The position numbers were made by a program, and so were the translations under genes. This document shows positions 11,787 to 23,034 of a stretch of DNA of 64,000 nt, piece after piece. Below the pieces are notes generated by a model. The model made no database searches. It was given only the letters and a program-made list of their open reading frames with translations, and was not told the origin of the DNA. Every line of letters starts with the position of its first letter. Positions within the stretch are counted from its first letter, which is position 1. This stretch comes from Takakia lepidozioides (Eukaryota; Streptophyta; Takakiopsida; Takakiales; Takakiaceae), in contig CM060733.1 of assembly GCA_030704615.1 (NCBI GenBank), positions 30,194,001-30,258,000 on the forward strand, written 5' to 3'.

Positions 11787-11810
11787 AAAAAAATAAAAAT
11801 AAAAAAAAAA
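11787..11810 (+). other. LINE A-rich 3' tail
   Basis: Run of A interrupted by single T bases at the end of the LINE 3' UTR. It marks the 3' boundary of the element. Confidence 0.7.
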
Positions 11811-11815
11811 TTACA

Positions 11816-13060
11816 AAAAGTTATTTGCAAAAGTTACAATAGGTCATCAAACAGCACAACCTGATTCCTGAAACGGGTCGCGTAGGAAGTTAAACATTAA
11901 CTAAGGTAGCATGTGCCGTTGGCCCAAGTGTCGAGTGTCATCTAAGTCCAAGTGCAATCCCCTACATATCCGGAGACCCTACAGTTTGGGAGATCTCCAT
12001 GTCATTGTTCCAGGATATCCCACTTTGCTATTTTTCACGAATTTTCAGCGACCAAAAGTACTTGAAATTCCACATCTCCCACACCGGCGTAGGTCCAAAA
12101 ATTATGAGACCAAGGTCCGTACCACATTAGTGGCACACCAACGACAGTGACGTGGACGTTGCAAGCTAGGGATTGTTGGATGATATAATGAATCGACTAC
12201 CACACTATAACAGAAGCCAAGTGGCAAAAAAAATCGCTACTACCTTACTTTTTCATTCTAAAAATAACCAACTCTAAAACCAGGAAGACACAAAGAGGTA
12301 GGAGAGACCAGCTTCACTATGGCGGGAGAATCGCATCACGACAAAATGTCTTCCTAAAATTGTGGATTTACAGGGGACACTGCCTAGAAATCCATATTTC
12401 ACAATAATGTGACATGTAGGCGCCAGGTCGGAGCCATGTCAACGCCTTTCCACCGGCAGCAACCGCTAGTGTGGTAGGCAGAGCGGCACACTGCCCTCCC
12501 TTAAACCAATAGGAGGGTCCGAAATGGAGTGCTGCTGCCCCTCTTGCCGCTAGTGTGGTATCGCCCCAGGTCGGTGCACTCCTCCTCATCGAGGGCTTTC
12601 CAAGGGTACCAAGGGTTGGGGGCCCGCAGTTTGGGAGGTCTCAACGCTACAAAACAAAACAAACAAACAAACAACCTTGCTTCAATAATAGTGGAAGAGT
12701 CGCTAGTTACGCTTGCTTCGGCAATGCGTCCACCTTTTTTTAATGGAAGAGTCACAACTAGTGGAAAAATAATAATAATCATAATCATAATCATAATAAT
12801 CATACATCTTGAAAGCTTAGAACCAATATCTTTTTATTTCATTTTTCCAAACGAGCTAGAGAGGCCATGTGAATTTTACCCAACATTAATTGGCGACAAT
12901 AATATGGTGGGAGGGTTAAAAAAATGGATGTATACTAGGTGACACATTTTAACAGGTCCACGAGGACATGTTCAGCTATTGGCACATTCAGGTTAATGTT
13001 TTAGTTATTACCCCACATATTTCTTTGTACTTGCTGCTTGTTCTTTTTCTTTTTCTTTTT
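11816..13060. other. Intergenic, with simple repeats
   Basis: No gene recognised. Contains an AAAC-type microsatellite (about 12,650-12,680), an AATAATCAT-type microsatellite (about 12,764-12,803) and a direct repeat of CGCTAGTGTGGTA at about 12,465 and 12,547. Confidence 0.5.
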
Positions 13061-13074
13061 AATGAAAAAACCAA

Positions 13075-13890
13075 TGTTGGACTGGTATCACAATAATATG
13101 ACACCAGAGTCGTCCTAGTATCACAACGGCCCGTTTTCCCAAGACTGGTATGGTCCTGGTATTGGGGGAAAGGGGCCAGGTAGGATATAGGAGGCGTATC
13201 AATAACGTAAACTTGTGGATGTATAGCTGTAGGGTGTCAATACTTACTTTTTCCATGTCATATGGAGCAAATATGAATATTTCCCGGGTAGGTATATAGA
13301 ATATTTAATATATTCAAGAGAATACTCAATAACCTGAAAAAACAAATTGTCCTTCACACTGGATCACAAATATTAGTGGTATTTACCAGTGTTGAACTGG
13401 TATCAGTTTTAGGACATACCAGACTGGTCCTGGTACCAGACGTATCGCAAAACTTTCATACCAGTCTGGTCTATATAATAATAGATGTATCTTTTGGTAT
13501 GAGTATGAGTATCCTGACCACAATACCAGCTGGTATGAGATATCAATTCTGGTATCATTCCAAAGCCATCATTGAATAACAAGTTCATCAAATAGCAAGT
13601 ATCAAGTGAAAACAAATACAATACAATAAGGAAATAAATATATATAAGTATAAATATGTAGGCATATGTACACATAAATTATTATAGTATATATACCAGA
13701 CTAAATGAGGAAGACGTTGGGGGAGTACTGGTATTGTGGCTGGTATGAAAAAATTGATATCAGCCTGGTCCTGATATATAATCAAGTATTCTCCCAAATT
13801 ATACCAGACTGGTCTGGTATCTAATACCAGTGCATATACCTGTGCACATACCAGGCAATACCCTATATACCGGTACAACACTGGTATTTA
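13075..13890. repeat. Cluster of ATACCAG/CTGGTAT palindromes
   Basis: At least eight palindromic or half-palindromic copies of ATACCAGACTGGTCTGGTAT-like sequence occur at irregular spacing (e.g. near 13,420-13,445, 13,458-13,478, 13,523-13,540, 13,800-13,835). The sequence between them is AT-rich and non-coding. No terminal repeats or target duplication were identified. Confidence 0.7.
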
Positions 13891-14029
13891 CTATTACTAT
13901 CATTACTACTATCATTATCACTATTATTCTCATTTGACAATAATTGGGATGTTATCGCGCACGCGCGAGCTGACCGGTGGGCCCCGCGCACGGACGCCCA
14001 GCTTCCCCCGCCTGCCGATGTCGCCCAGC

Positions 14030-14235
14030 TGGTGCCGCGGCCCACCAGCGGCGCCCGCACCGCGCTCCGCCGCGCCCCCAGTCCGCCCGCCAGTCCGTTG
14101 CCCGTGAGTCCAGTTCCCCTCAGTCCGCCAAACCGTCAGTTTGCCAGCCAGTCCGCTGTGCCAGTCCCCGCAAGTCTACCCAGCAGTCCGCTGTGCCCGT
14201 CTACTGCCCCCAGTCTGCCAGTCCGCGCCGGCCGA
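14030..14235 (+). repeat. Degenerate CAGTCCGC minisatellite
   Basis: GC-rich stretch with about ten copies of CAGTCCGC/CAGTCTGCC at spacing of roughly 10-25 bp. The short open frames across it are Pro/Ser/Ala-rich artefacts of the repeat. Confidence 0.7.
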
Positions 14236-14259
14236 AGGATCTAGATCGTCCATTCTGAG

Positions 14260-15240
14260 AAACCCATCCGCGCCATCCATGTTTAGGGCATGGAAGATCA
14301 TAACATCCTGCCACAAACTCACCCACTCGTTCTTGTTGTCTTGTCCTTGCGGCTCTTTGTTGTCCAATGTTGCGGAGGTGACTTTGCATGCATGCGGCTG
14401 TTCTTCTTGTTTAGGGTGATTTTAATGACGATGAAGGGTGTGCCTGAACATGGGAGGGCTGGCGGGGCTCTAAAGCCACCATCGTGCATACGCTTCCACT
14501 ATTTTCGCCTTCGTTTTGTGCTGACGTGCTTATTTTTTAGGACGATATGTGGAAAAATTGCATGCATTTACAGTTTGTGGTGTGTGTCCGAGTCCGAGCT
14601 CCTTCGTATGGAGCAGGAAACCATTGGTAACACGATAGCGGAAATCACGGAAGCATATGCATGTGGGGGGGGGTGTATACATTGCAGAATTTATGTCCAC
14701 CGATGAAACTATTCAGGGGAGGACGTCTCTGCCACCACATGTCTGGGAATTGCGGAGAGTGTGAACGGAACATGATCCAGTCCGAAGGTCCTCAAACATC
14801 CAGATGCACCTCCTGAAACATCACATCTCAACCACTACCGTCTCCTTGAAAACTGGACAATGGGAAAGGAGACGTAGCCTGAGAGATGAGGATTCACGTT
14901 ACTTGTGGATGTTCGAGGTCCTTACGACTGCAAATGCGCGTGGATCAACAGGCTCTTCGACTGTGGCTTTGCCAGTACTTTCTCTAAACAGTGTGTTGTG
15001 CCATGAGTATGGGCATATGTAAGTCTGCTGGACGGATGAAATGCAACCACGGCATGACGGCGACGCCAAGCGTGGTTCTGATGGGATATCAGTCTGGTTT
15101 GCTGGACTGTTGGTCTGTAGGGATACAAGTCTGGTGTGTCTGTTCTTCACTGGACTACTGGGCCGTCATTGCCTGCCGAATTCCAAAGTGTCTTCTCTTG
15201 TCTTATCCCCGAAGTCTCTTCTCTCGTCAGTCTGTTGAAC
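14260..15240. other. Unassigned sequence next to methyltransferase debris
   Basis: Open frames up to 151 aa exist but show no known motif. The last 240 bases contain several GTCTGCTGG/GTCTGTTG units like those at 15,833-17,511 and 23,750-24,530, so this part probably belongs to the same decayed element. Confidence 0.4.
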
Positions 15241-15250
15241 CGTCGGTCAG

Positions 15251-15832
15251 CTGGAAATACTGTTTTTTCCAAGAGTTCTCCAAGGATGGTAACATTTTAC
15301 GGTCCAACGACTTTGACAGTCAGGTTGGGGGAGAGTGGGCCATGATGCGAGTTGTGTACAGGTGCAATGTCCTACTGGAAAACTGTGTTGCCTCTTTTGA
15401 GAAATCGTTAGGCTTTGTTAGCAGTGTAATCATAGATCCAAAGTGAATGTCGGTGTCGACTAGATTGCTCAAGTAACAAGAAATACAGAGAAGACCATCC
15501 ATTTTACTCTTACCCGTCCCACATTCATCCATCTACTTTCATTTTTTGCACTCATCCATCTGTTTATCATCCACTCTACATTCATCCATCCTTCATTCAT
15601 CTGTTGCTTTCAGGTGAAAATGACCACGTCCTTTCATTATGTCGTCCAGCTTGTTTCCGCGGTAAAGGGTGCTCTTCCGCGGGAATACACTCCACTTCTT
15701 CCTTGGCGCGTGGTGACGCGGCCTTCAAGCGCAATGACGTGGAGTGAGCCCCGTGATGTGTTGTTGGCGCCATGTGACGTGGCGTGAGCGCAGTTGCGCT
15801 CACGCGACCAGGCTCACGCTGAGGCATCCCTG
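15251..15832 (+). pseudogene. ParB-methyltransferase gene fragment (exon 5 to element end)
   Basis: The first 111 bases match the end of exon 5 of the intact gene at 43,158-48,790 (FSKDGNILRSNDFDSQVGGE, then WAMMRVVYR). The start of intron 5 follows, with one copy of the GAATGTCG palindrome near 15,444. An internal deletion then joins it to the sequence matching 49,165-49,493, including the terminal GCTCACGC ... GAGGCATCCCTG end. It is therefore a deletion derivative of the same element family, and it independently defines the methyltransferase-side tip of the element at 15,832. Confidence 0.85.
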
Positions 15833-16060
15833 GCTGGCTTGGAGTCCGCTGGACAACATTGTGGTGGATGGGCGTCTTCTGGGTGGCAGTCTGCTGGCTG
15901 GGAGTATGCTGGATGGGAGTATGCTGGACGAGAGTTTGGTACACGGGAGTGTGTTGGACAAGACTATGCTGACTGTGAGTCTGGTGGCCAAGACTGTGCT
16001 AGATAGGAGTCTGCTGGGAAAGTGTCTGGTGGGCAAGAGTCTGCCGGATGCCAGATTGGG
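15833..16060 (+). repeat. GTCTGCTGG-type minisatellite
   Basis: About a dozen degenerate units of GAGTCTGCTGG, spaced 10-20 bp, directly outside the element tip at 15,832. Confidence 0.65.
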
Positions 16061-16300
16061 TGGGCTCTGTGTCCACCGAGTCTGCAGTGAGTATGGTGTT
16101 GACCAGAGAGTTGGCGTGTGCTTTGTCTGCAGAGTCCAGTGCTGCTATGGCGTCTGCTGAGCCAGGGTACTTAGACAAGATGTACTCCCGCACCCGCTCC
16201 ACTTCCCGGTGCACCACATTCACTGCTAAAGGAGGGTCGGAGCTCACCGTCCGCCAAGCACACATGGCCTCCCGAATACCGGCTCGTTCATTCTGGTATA
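15999..16300 (-). pseudogene. Unknown protein fragment
   Basis: A minus-strand frame reads NERAGIREAMCAWRTVSSDP, then NVVHREVERVREYILSKYPG and SADAIAALDSADKAHANSLV before running into the CAGACTC repeat. The first 75 or so residues look like genuine helical protein sequence rather than repeat translation. No family is recognised. It lies between two repeat blocks and may be an exon of the decayed element in which the Ty3 element at 17,740 inserted. Confidence 0.35.
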
Positions 16301-16338
16301 TGACAGAAAACCCAAAAACTCAGCATCGGACTCACTAG

Positions 16339-17511
16339 CAACAGACTCACCAGCAGACTCACCAGCATCGTGTCACAGAACAAAGGAACCAGTGGACTCC
16401 AGCAGACTCAACGGCAAGAGACACCTGCGCATGTATAGTAGACTAAACCAGCAGACTCTATGACAACAGACACCTGTGCACCTACAGTGGATTGCAGGAG
16501 GGGATTGTACTATTGCTCAGGAAGCAAGGCGAGCAAACTCATGGGACTGACCAGCAAGTCTACAAGCAGACTGACGCAGCAGACCGAGCAGGTAGACTAC
16601 CAACTACGTGCAGACTCACGAGCAGACTCACAAGCATCGTGGCACAGAACAAAGGAACCAACGGACTCCAGCAGACTCACGAGCAGACTCACAAGCATCG
16701 TGGCACAGAACAAATGAACCAGCGAACTCCAGCAGACTCACGAGCAGACTCAAAGCATCGTGGCAGGAAGTTTCACGGGCTATGCCAGGGAGACGGTCTA
16801 CACAGCAGACGTAGACCATCAATACTTCGAGTGAGAGTCAATTTGTTGAGCTGTCTGCAGACACATTCGGAATGATGAATTCGCAGGTCTGGGAGGTGTC
16901 TCATCTCCCGTCGACATTGTCTTGCCTGACCAGTCGAGGGTTCATGTGGACGAAGTCCAGTAAAAAAAGACTACCGGTGGAGTCTGTCCTGACACATTGC
17001 GCATGATACCATTTGGGCTTCTCCCATCGGTGTGCCCACCAGTGGACGATCCAGAGTTCTTCCGTTTTTTCTACAGTTTCGCCCAGTCCGGACAGCTCGG
17101 CAGAACCATCCAAGCAGTGGAGGAAAATTGGTTGAGCTCCCTTGAAGATGAGGAGGACATCTATGTCGACGAGGAGGAGGAGGTAATGCCCAGTCTGTCC
17201 CCATAGTTGGTAGTCTACCTGCTCAGTCTGCTGGGTCAGTCTGCTTGTGGACTTGCTGGTTAGTCCCATGAGTTTGCTTGTCTTGCTTCCTGAGTCCAGT
17301 AGTACAATCCCCTCCTGCAGTCCATTATGCGCAGGTGTCTGTTGTCATAGAATCTACTGGTTCAATCTACTATACGTGCGTAGGTGTCTCTTGCCGTTGA
17401 GTCTGCTAGAGTCCGCCGGTTCTTTTGTTCTATGCCACGATGTTTGTGAGTCTGCTCGTGAGTCTGCTGGAGTCCGCTAGTTCCTTTGTTCTGTGGACGA
17501 GTCTGCTGTTG
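16339..17511. mobile_element. Foldback-like element with 270-300 bp inverted arms
   Basis: Left arm 16,339-16,606 and right arm 17,204-17,511 are reverse complements over their length with scattered mismatches: the AGAGACACCTG, TAGTAGACTAAACCAG and GGTAGACTACCAACTA blocks all recur inverted. The arms are built of AGCAGACTCAC units. The loop holds three tandem units of about 55-60 bp (16,607-16,780) and a short open frame. It could be one transposon with long TIRs or an inverted duplication of subterminal repeats. No target duplication was identified. Confidence 0.65.
16940..17206 (+). pseudogene. Unknown acidic protein fragment in the foldback loop
   Basis: Plus-strand frame with PSVCPPVDDPEFFRFFYSFA, then AQSGQLGRTIQAVEENWLSS and an acidic DEEDIYVDEEEE tail, ending at a stop at 17,204-17,206. 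It looks protein-like but matches no family I know. It ends exactly where the right inverted arm begins. Confidence 0.3.
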
Positions 17512-17739
17512 AGATTTTGCCCTTACCTCCCGAGCAGATCTTGCAGCCTTTTCTCTTTCCTTCTTCTGGGTCCCATCACTAAGTTTCATTTTTTAGGGAG
17601 CCACAAGCGATGGCGATGTCAGGTCATGCACATCTTGCATTGAAACAGTAAAACCCACCCCATACCGTGCGCGCACCTCCGCCAAAGTGCGGGCCTTTGG
17701 GTTTGCGCCACGGAGTCAGGCGGTGGCCGCATTCACCAC

Positions 17740-18465
17740 TGTCACGGCCCTTCGCCTTGAGGGCAGGGGGTCGGGACACGAGAGGGGCTGCCCCTGTGGT
17801 GGGGGCAGTGGCAACAATAGATGTGGGGGCTGAAGCACCCTTGAGTGCCCAAGGCACTCAAGGAGGCGGAGGCGCTCACTAGGTGGAGCCCCGCACACCG
17901 GGTTGCGGTGGGGGTGGTTCCACGAGGGGTGGTGGTAGCTTAGTGGGACTTAGTGGGGGTGGCATAGGACTCATCATGGGGGGGAACACCTTATGGTAGG
18001 AGTCGTGGGGAGTCTTGGGACTCATCACGGTCCAATGGGACCGTGGTGGGTGAGTCAAGACTCACCGCGACTCATCACCGGGAGTCGAGGGTTTTCGTGG
18101 CGGTTCGCCATAAAATGGCATGGTTGTTTGTGAAACCCTCGCGGACAGTCACAGAAGTATATATATGGAGTAGTAACCCCGAGAACGGTGCAAGCCCGTT
18201 GGTGACCAAAAGCTAGTGAGTAAGCGTGCGAGCCGAAAAGCGACCAAGGTGTGGGGAGCTGTTCCGGACTGCCATCGACCAAAGGGAATTTCCACTTGGC
18301 TCAAATTGAGAGAGGGTCTCGTGGATGAGTAAAGGGGGACCGTTATGCCCCAGTGAGCAGCCGAAGCTCCGAGTTGGCCCGGCGGCCAGGTTGGGAGTTA
18401 GGCGCGCGCATCAAAGCGAGTGACTATGACTTGAAGGGGAGCTTACCGAAGTGAGGTGCGCGACA
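17740..18465 (+). repeat. 5' LTR
   Basis: 726 bp, starts TGTCACGG and ends GCGCGACA. It contains the CCTTGAGTGCC / GGCACTCAAGG palindrome (from 17,839), also present at 8,009, and a TATATATA stretch (about 18,159-18,166) that could be the TATA element. Confidence 0.93.
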
Positions 18466-18480
18466 CTTGGTATCAGAGCT
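18466..18480 (+). other. Primer binding site, initiator tRNA-Met type
   Basis: TGGTATCAGAGC (18,468-18,479), two bases after the LTR, is the usual plant tRNA-iMet primer site. Confidence 0.9.
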
Positions 18481-18594
18481 TAGAGTTCAATACGCGATCG
18501 TCCTTGGGATCGGCCTCATCATGGGGTCGGGCAAGCCAAAGCAAAAGCGGAACGGCCCGAAATATGAGGATCTTGGTGGGCCCGATGGGGCGAC

Positions 18595-19590
18595 GTGTCA
18601 CCGAAGCGGCCATTTGAGGAAGCGATGCATGCTTTTGAAAAGGACGCCGCTCAAGAATGGGAGGAATCTGAGGAGTCGGAGCCCGAGGAATCCCGGAGAG
18701 CTCCGACAGACCAACAGATGCCTCCCATGCCAGCAGCCTTTTCGGAAGGGTTGTTGGCGCAGTTTGGTGGGACGTTGAAAGACGTGTTGAAGGCGGCTAA
18801 TGCCACTTCCACGAAGGCAAAGTTTAAGGTGAAGCCTAAGGAACCCGGCACCTTCGAGGGCGTCCGAAATTGGAAGGCACTCAACACCTGGCTCTTGGAG
18901 CTAGAGCAGTACTTCCGGGCGGCCAAGTTGAGTGACGAGGATCTGGTGGAAGTGGCTCCCATCTATTTGAGGGGCTATGCTCAACAATGGTGGCAGAAAC
19001 GCCTTCACGACTGAGGTCCAAACCCGAAAACCTTGAGCTGGAGTGGGTTCAAGGAACTGATGAAGAGACAGTTTGTGCCCCTCAACGCGTCCTGGCTCGC
19101 CCGGGACAAGATGAGGAATTTGAAGCAAACGGATGACATTCGGGGATATGTTCAGGCTTTCAATGTGCTGTTGCTCAAAGTCGCGGACATGGCAGAACCA
19201 GAAATGGTCTTCAACTTTGTGGCGGGACTGGGCCTATGGGCCAGGTGGAAGTTGGAGGAGAAGCCACCTAAGACTTTGAACGAGGCAATTGAGAGGGCTG
19301 AATGCTTCTCGGATGTCCCTAGGGGCGAAAGACAAGGTCGTACGGAGCTGAACCATAAGAAGATCGAGCGGGAGGGTGACTCTTTTCGACCGGAAAAGAA
19401 GTGGGATGGGCTACGCGACGATAATGGCACGTGGAAATCGAAGGGAGGGCCTTCACACGCCAAAACAACACCGGTGCTCCAAAAGGAAAAGCAGGTGCGA
19501 CGCCTTATGGCGGACAAAAGGCGACCTTCGATGGAGTGTGCTTTAATTGCGGGGAGCCCGGGCACATGGCTAAGAAGTGCGCAAAACAGC
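18595..19590 (+). pseudogene. Ty3 gag (broken)
   Basis: The frame encodes a capsid-like region: FEGVRNWKALNTWLLELEQY, YLRGYAQQWWQKRLHD, then after an in-frame TGA at 19,012-19,014 LSWSGFKELMKRQFVPLNA, IRGYVQAFNVLLLKVADM and FVAGLGLWARWKLEE. A CCHC zinc knuckle (CFNCGEPGHMAKKC, 19,539-19,580) is read in a different frame, so there is a frameshift before it. The stop probably arose by CGA to TGA change. Confidence 0.85.
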
Positions 19591-19744
19591 GGTCATAGCT
19601 GGCCGCAAGAGAGTAGTCACGTTGCCGTGTGGGAATGGTGGCAAAGTTTTACGAGTGTCGAAAACGCCCAAACCCGTGGGAGGGCGAATAAACCTTCTGT
19701 CAGCAAGGGAGTGCGCCGTGGACGAGCCACACGAGCCCTAGTTT

Positions 19745-21100
19745 TTGCTTTACGTAAGACAAGTGAAAGGAGAAGGCGATGGGGAGCCGAGCCCAGATTG
19801 GATCAAGGGGATCTTGGAGAAATACCAGGATGTGATGCCGAAGGATTTACCAAGCGGCTTGCCATCGCGAAGGGGAGTTGATCAAAAGATTGAGGTGATA
19901 CTGGGATCGGAGCCGCCTGCCAAGGCGCCCTACCGGTTGAGCCACAGAGAGTTGGTCGAGCTGAAGACTCGGCTCAAGGATCTAATGTCAAAGGGGTACA
20001 TTCGGCCGAGTAAGTCACCTTACGGAGCCACGGTGCTATTCGCAAACAAGAAGGATGGGACGCTGCGGATGTGTGTCGATTACAGGGCTATGAATAAGGT
20101 GACTATAAGAAACTGGTACCCTTTGCCAAGGATTGACGATCTTTTCGATCGGTTGGCAGGAGCGAAGTATTTCAGCCGGATCGATTTGCGCTCCGGCTAT
20201 CATCAAATTTGAGTGGCGGAAGGAGATGTGGAGAAGACCGCGTGCAGAACAAGATATGGTTCGTACGAGTTCTTGGTGATGCCTTTTGGGCTCACCAACG
20301 CACCCGCAACCTTTAGCACGCTAATGAACAACCTTTTCCAGGAGTGGTTGGATGACTTTGTGTAATCATGTACATCGACGACATCTTGGTGTACTCGAAA
20401 ACAAAGGAAGAACACCTGGAGCACCTAAAAAAGGTGTTCCAGAAATTGCGGGAAGGGAAGCTGTATGCCAAAGCTTCAAAGTGCGAATTCGGGGTCACAA
20501 AAGTGGAGTTCCTGGGGCATGTGATTACACAAGATGGGATCAAAATGGATGACAGAAAGGTGAGGGCAATCTTGGACTGGGAGCCTCCGACTTAGGTCCC
20601 GGGAGTGCGATCCTTCCTAGGATTCGCCTCCTATTACTGGAAGTATGTGAGAAATTTCGCCAAGATCGCAGGGCCGCTGTCAGACCTCTTGTGTAAATCC
20701 AAAGTCTAGGTATGGAACACCTTTTGTGGCCAAGCTTTTGCCGAGTTGAAGCAGCGGATGGCGGAAGCTCCAGTCCTCAAAATTCCGGAGTTCGACCGTC
20801 CATTTGAGATCTATACAGATGCGTCGAACTTCGCAATTGGGGGTGTACTCAGGCAGGATGGACGTCCAGTGGCTTACGAAAGTAAGAAACTGAATGAAGT
20901 GGAGCGACGGTGGCCTATGCACGAGAAAGAAATGAAGGCGGTGGTGCATTGCCTTGAGCTTTATTTTGCCACGCAGCCTAAGTTGTCCCCAAAACAAATT
21001 AGGTGGCAAGACACTTTGGCACTGTTCGACCTGGATATCCAGTACAAACCGGGACGAGACAATGTGGTGGCCGATGCTTTAAGTAGAAAGCAGCAGCTCA
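19745..21100 (+). pseudogene. Ty3 reverse transcriptase and RNase H (broken)
   Basis: RT fingers and palm: [53 protein letters not shown], then in a new frame YIDDILVYSK and VEFLGHVITQDGIK. The RNase H part begins EIYTDASNFAIGGVLRQDGR. Breaks: TGA after YHQI (near 20,211), a one-base loss before YIDD (near 20,363), TAG near 20,593 and near 20,708. Only about 165 bases separate the gag zinc knuckle from RT, so the aspartic protease has been deleted. Confidence 0.88.
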
Positions 21101-21239
21101 TGTTGGTGTACAAGGGCGAGACGACGCTCCAAAGGAAGATCCGGAAGGCTTACCGGAAGGATGAGATGGCGAAGTCCGTGATGCGGGACTTGAGGATGGG
21201 GGTTAAATCGCAGTTTCACTTGCAAAATGGACTGCTCCG

Positions 21240-22149
21240 ATATAAGCAAAAGCATCTCTACGTACCGAAGGGAGGGATCAGAGATAGTCTCTTGAGAGAA
21301 TGCCACGATGGCCCGCTTGCGGGTCACGGTGGAGCCAAGCGCACCGCGGCACTCTTGAAGAAAGAATATTTCTGACCCAAACTGAGGGAGGAGGCCGAGG
21401 AGTATGTCAAGACATGCACCACATGCCAACAAAACCGGAGCGAATACAAAAAGCAAGCGGGGCTGTTACAACCCTTGCCGATTCCAGAGGGGTCTTGGGA
21501 AAGTGTCTCGATGGATTTCATGGCTACTATGTCGCTGTCAAAAGGATTCGATGCGATCATGGTGGTGGTGGATAGGTTCAGTAAAATGGGCCATTTCATC
21601 CCCACTAAGGAGACAGCAACGGCCCAGGAGACGGGGCGACTTTACTTCGCACACGTCTTCAAGCATCATGGACTTCCGAAGGATATTGTCTCGGACCGCG
21701 ATCCAAAGTTTACGAGTAAGTTTTGGAGGGCACTTTGGAAGAAAATGGGGACGAGGCTCAAGATGCGCACCGCTTTCCGACCTACGACGAACGGCCAAAC
21801 GGAAAGGGTGAATTCCGTAGTGAAGCAGATCTTGCGGAATTACGTGTCGGCAGACCAATCGGACTGGGTGGAGCACTTGGATGCGGCAGAGTTATGTTAT
21901 AATAACACAAAACACTCCGCAATGGGAGTTTCTCCTATCGTATTGGTCTATGGAAAAGCACCTCTGGTGTTGACAAGTTGGGCTGCCCAAGACGTTGAGG
22001 AACCGGCAGCAACAGCGGTGCTGGAGGAACGCGAGCATTTATTGAAGTTCGCAAAGTACAACATTGCCAAAGCTAGAAAACGGTATGAACGGCAGACGAA
22101 TCGGACCGCCCTTGGCCGGGACTTGGAGGAAGTCAACCGAACTAGCTAG
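21240..22149 (+). pseudogene. Ty3 integrase (near complete)
   Basis: HHCC zinc-binding segment (H-x-H near 21,303-21,330 then CTTCQQN), with one stop at 21,373-21,375, then the catalytic core: SVSMDFMATMSLSKGFD, DAIMVVVDRFSKMGHFIPTK, LPKDIVSDRDPKFTSKFW and PTTNGQTERVNSVVKQILR, with D, D and E in place. The open frame ends at 22,149. No chromodomain was recognised behind it. Confidence 0.85.
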
Positions 22150-22303
22150 TGGAGAGTAGAGTCAAGTGGGGGTTTGGTTCTTTGCCATGGGTTGCCATGG
22201 TACGGAAACAAACTCCTTGATGTGGGACGCCACAACTTGGATGTTCGTTTCTACAAAAATGACAAGTCAATGAGGACATCGACTCCCTGTTGGTAGGGGT
22301 GTG

Positions 22304-23029
22304 TGTCGCGGCCCTTCGCCTTGAGGGCAGGGGGTCGGGACACGAGAGGGGCTGCCCCTGTGGTGGGGGCAGTGGCAACAATAGATGCGGGGGCTGAAGC
22401 ACCCTTGAGTGCCTAAGGCACTCAAGGAGGCGGAGGCGCTCACTAGGTGGAGCCTCGCACACCGGGTTGCGGTGGGGGTGGTTCCACGAGGGGTGGTGGT
22501 AGCTTAGTGGGACTTAGTGGGGGTGGCATAGGACTCACCATGGGGGCGGAGACCTTGTGGTGGGAGTCGTGGGGAGTCTTGGGACTCATCACGGTCCAAT
22601 GGGACCGTGGTGGGTGGGCCAAGACTCACCGCGACTCATCACCGGGAGTCAAGGGTTTTCGTGGTGGTTCACCATAAAATGGCATGGTTGTTTGTGAAAC
22701 CCCCGCGGACAGTCACAGAAGTATATATAGGGAGTAGTAACCCCGAGAACGGTGCAAGCCCGTTGGTGACCAAAAGCTAGTGAGTAAGCGTGCGAGCCGG
22801 AAAGCGACCAAGGTGTGGGGAGCTGTTCCAGACTACCATCGACCAAAGGGAATTTCCACTTGGCTCAAATTGAGAGAGGGTCTCGTGGAGGAGTAAAGGA
22901 GGACCATTATGCCCCGATGAGCAGCCGAAGCTCCGAGTTGGCCCGGTGGCCAGGTTGGGAATTAGGCACGCGCATCAAAGCGAGTGACTATGACTTGAAG
23001 GGGAGCTTACCGAAGTGAGGTGCACGACA
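22304..23029 (+). repeat. 3' LTR
   Basis: 726 bp, same length as the 5' LTR, about 29 substitutions by eye. Followed by ACCAC, the target duplication. Confidence 0.93.
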
Positions 23030-23034
23030 ACCAC

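Larger units (their letters stand above)
5760..11815 (+). mobile_element. L1-type LINE, dead, interrupted by a Pack-MULE-like element
   Basis: The pieces lie in order on the plus strand: RT fingers and palm (about 6,040-6,700), RT thumb (to about 7,290), then, beyond the 7,300-9,828 insertion, the C-terminal region with the zf-RVT domain (to about 11,200), a 3' UTR and an A-rich tail (11,787-11,810). Many frameshifts and stops show it is inactive. The exact 5' boundary is not visible. A target duplication around the tail was not found. Confidence 0.75.
17740..23029 (+). mobile_element. Ty3/gypsy LTR retrotransposon, complete ends, 5.3 kb
   Basis: Two LTRs of 726 bp each (TGTC...ACA) flank gag-pol. 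The 5-bp sequence ACCAC lies directly outside both ends (17,735-17,739 and 23,030-23,034), a perfect target-site duplication. The LTRs differ at about 29 positions by my count (near 4%), mostly transitions. Stops in gag and RT, a frameshift before the YIDD box and loss of the protease region show it is inactive. It inserted into the CAGACT-repeat/zinc-finger debris that continues on both sides. Confidence 0.95.

Noticed and set aside
14032-14258. Pro/Ser/Ala-rich frames as a cell-wall or signalling peptide gene
   Set aside because: Produced by the CAGTCCGC minisatellite; open in more than one frame.
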